From the NCBI GenBank assembly GCA_900317015.1, contig ONFH01000207.1, positions 1 to 7,568 on the forward strand: 7,568 nt of DNA, written 5' to 3'. Positions within the stretch are counted from its first letter, which is position 1. Each line of letters begins with the position of its first letter. Of this stretch, positions 6,316 through 7,568 are shown in pieces. Below the pieces are notes generated by a model. That model did no database searches. It was not told the DNA's origin and was given only the letters and a program-made list of their open reading frames with translations. This DNA is from an uncultured Erysipelotrichaceae bacterium. GTDB taxonomy: Bacteria; Bacillota_I; Bacilli_A; Erysipelotrichales; Coprobacillaceae. Position numbers and translations under genes: made by a program.

Positions 6316-7494
6316 ATGAAACATCTACAATTAAAATATAACTTACTACAATTTTTCTATTGGATCTGTTACTGCTGTGTTTATGGCTTTGTCGCCATCT
6401 TCCTGCAGTACCACGGTTTATCAAATACAGAAATCGGGATCGTGACGGGTCTAGGCGCTGCCTTTACCGTCATCACTTCACCGTATCTCGCTGGACTTAT
6501 TGGAAAGATCAAATCTATGACGAATGAAAAGATGGTCGTTTTGACGATGATTGGGACTTTTATCCTCTATGGCCTCATGAGTCTGATCAAATTCCCTCAT
6601 GTTATCATGATCATTTTATATATCTTGTTGATTCAGCTGATTGCCACCGATGTTCCGGTGCTATCACAGATCTGTATGGATTATTTAAAAGAGGGTGAAT
6701 ATCTAGATTTCGGTCTCGCCAGAGGCCTGGGCTCATTATCTTATGCCAGTGCGGCTGCGGTGATGGGGTTCTTAGTCGATTGGATCAATCCTCTTGCTGT
6801 GAGTGTCGTTTATGTCATCTCCGGTTTGCTGGTGATCTTGATGATCAAGATCCTGCCAAAAGTTAAGCATCTAGAATCAGAAAAGCAGGGCTCATCCATT
6901 TCTATCTTTCGCTTTATTAAGCTGTATAAACGTTACTTCATTATTGTATTATCGTTCATGTTGCCACTAAGTATGGCAAGCACAATCGGGACGTACTTAA
7001 TCAATATTGTGAAAAGCTTAGGCGGAACGTCATCGCTGTTCGGAATCGCGACCTTCTTAAGTGCCGGAAGCGAATTACCATTTATGGCCATTACGCATTC
7101 CTTACTTAAAAAATATACACCACGACAGCTTTTTATGGTCGCTTCGATTGCCTATGTCATTCGTAATATCACGATCGCTTTAGCAGGTAACCTGGTCGTT
7201 TTGATCATTGGTCTTTTATTCCAGGGCTTAAGCTTTGGTTTATTTACCGCTGTCGTAACGAATTACGCGAATGATTATGTGCGTAAAGAACATGGCATGA
7301 TGGCACAGACACTTTTAGCGGTGATGATCTCCGGCATCGGTCCAACGATCGGCAATTTCGTTTGTGGCCGTTTGCAGGATACTTTAGGCCTACCTGCCAT
7401 GTTGCTATTTACAAGCATCTGTACGATCATCGGCTTTGTAATCTACTTATGCCTCTTTATTTTTGGGAAAAAAGAAGAAATCAAGTACGAATAG
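6316..7494 (+). CDS. Major facilitator superfamily (MFS) transporter
   Basis: This is a 392-residue integral membrane protein, the usual size for a 12-helix MFS carrier. The N-terminus runs straight into a first helix after a short charged lead, with no signal peptide. The second half begins near the FIKLYKRYF segment, after a polar linker that contains KVKHLESEKQGSS. The loop ending LARGLGSLSYA (R136, G137, G139, S140) resembles the LacY/nucleoside-symporter-like branch (MFS_1_like), where an Arg-x-x-Gly-Ser element opens a helix; this placement is from memory. The protein probably moves a small sugar-like or nucleoside-like solute with protons, but the substrate cannot be read from sequence. 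It has its own promoter and terminator, so it is an independent unit. Its position beside a ribokinase-like gene is suggestive but is not evidence of a shared pathway. Confidence 0.88.
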   Translation: MKHLQLKYNLLQFFYWICYCCVYGFVAIFLQYHGLSNTEIGIVTGLGAAFTVITSPYLAGLIGKIKSMTNEKMVVLTMIGTFILYGLMSLIKFPHVIMIILYILLIQLIATDVPVLSQICMDYLKEGEYLDFGLARGLGSLSYASAAAVMGFLVDWINPLAVSVVYVISGLLVILMIKILPKVKHLESEKQGSSISIFRFIKLYKRYFIIVLSFMLPLSMASTIGTYLINIVKSLGGTSSLFGIATFLSAGSELPFMAITHSLLKKYTPRQLFMVASIAYVIRNITIALAGNLVVLIIGLLFQGLSFGLFTAVVTNYANDYVRKEHGMMAQTLLAVMISGIGPTIGNFVCGRLQDTLGLPAMLLFTSICTIIGFVIYLCLFIFGKKEEIKYE

Positions 7495-7527
7495 GAACAG
7501 GAAATCTCCTGTTCCTTTCTTATTTTC
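7493..7527 (+). terminator. Strong intrinsic terminator after the MFS gene
   Basis: A perfect 10-base stem, AGGAACAGGA (7493-7502) with TCCTGTTCCT (7507-7516), has a 4-base loop and is followed by TTCTTATTTT. The stem begins inside the TAG stop codon (7492-7494). This is the most stable-looking hairpin in the window. Confidence 0.9.
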
Positions 7528-7533
7528 TCCAAT

Positions 7534-7563
7534 AATTCTTATAAACAATAAAAAGTAAGAATT
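7534..7563. repeat. AT-rich inverted repeat near the right edge
   Basis: AATTCTTA (7534-7541) is repeated inverted as TAAGAATT (7556-7563), with 14 bases between the arms. No T-run follows it on either strand in the window, so it is not a clear terminator. It could be an operator or part of a promoter for a gene beyond the edge, or a chance pairing in AT-rich DNA. Confidence 0.35.
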
Positions 7564-7568
7564 AAAAA

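Noticed and set aside
6185..6424. 79-codon minus-strand open frame across the kinase-MFS junction
   Set aside because: It is antisense to the terminator, the promoter and the first MFS helix, and its composition is not protein-like.
1..7568. tRNA, rRNA, CRISPR, insertion sequence or riboswitch
   Set aside because: No cloverleaf-like segments, spaced direct repeats, transposase-like proteins or leaders long enough for a riboswitch were seen. All intergenic gaps are 209 bases or shorter.

Overview
The window looks like a stretch of a low-GC Firmicutes chromosome. By eye it is roughly 40% GC. Genes are tightly packed and often separated by 0 to 30 bases, Shine-Dalgarno sites are of the AGAGGTGAT / AAAGGA type, and sigma-A-like promoters and hairpin-plus-T-run terminators are present. 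TGG encodes Trp, and all seven visible stops are TAA or TAG. The protein style suggests the Erysipelotrichales group (relatives of Catenibacterium, Kandleria or Sharpea), but that is an impression and not a search result. No rRNA, tRNA, CRISPR array, transposase or phage gene is visible.

Layout. (1) Bases 1-1830 hold the end of a metallo-beta-lactamase-fold hydrolase gene, cut by the window edge, followed with no gap by a complete MATE efflux transporter. A hairpin at 1835-1864 lies between this unit and the convergent gene on its right and probably terminates both. (2) Bases 1868-2587, minus strand, hold a single-gene unit with a good promoter and ribosome binding site. It encodes a 239-residue protein with the outline of an ECF-transporter ATPase (EcfA/CbiO type) in which almost every ATP-handling motif is altered. 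(3) Bases 2588-2796 are a divergent promoter region. (4) Bases 2797-6249 look like a three-gene operon: a stand-alone RibD C-terminal-type reductase, a two-HKD cardiolipin synthase, and a ribokinase-like sugar kinase with an extra C-terminal domain of about 100 residues. It ends in a terminator that includes the kinase stop codon. (5) Bases 6316-7494 hold an MFS transporter with its own promoter directly after that terminator and its own strong terminator at 7493-7527.

How the genes relate. The two transporters (MATE, MFS) and the cardiolipin synthase are membrane proteins. The reductase and the kinase both belong to families that act on ribose-containing small molecules, but no complete pathway can be read here. 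The two observations most worth following are the apparently ATPase-dead EcfA-like protein, kept as a full-length gene with intact expression signals, and the ribokinase fused to a domain that I recall as resembling DUF6508.

Three start codons differ from the longest possible reading frames. ATG at 2587 (minus), 3540 and 6316 are preferred because each follows a well-placed Shine-Dalgarno site.
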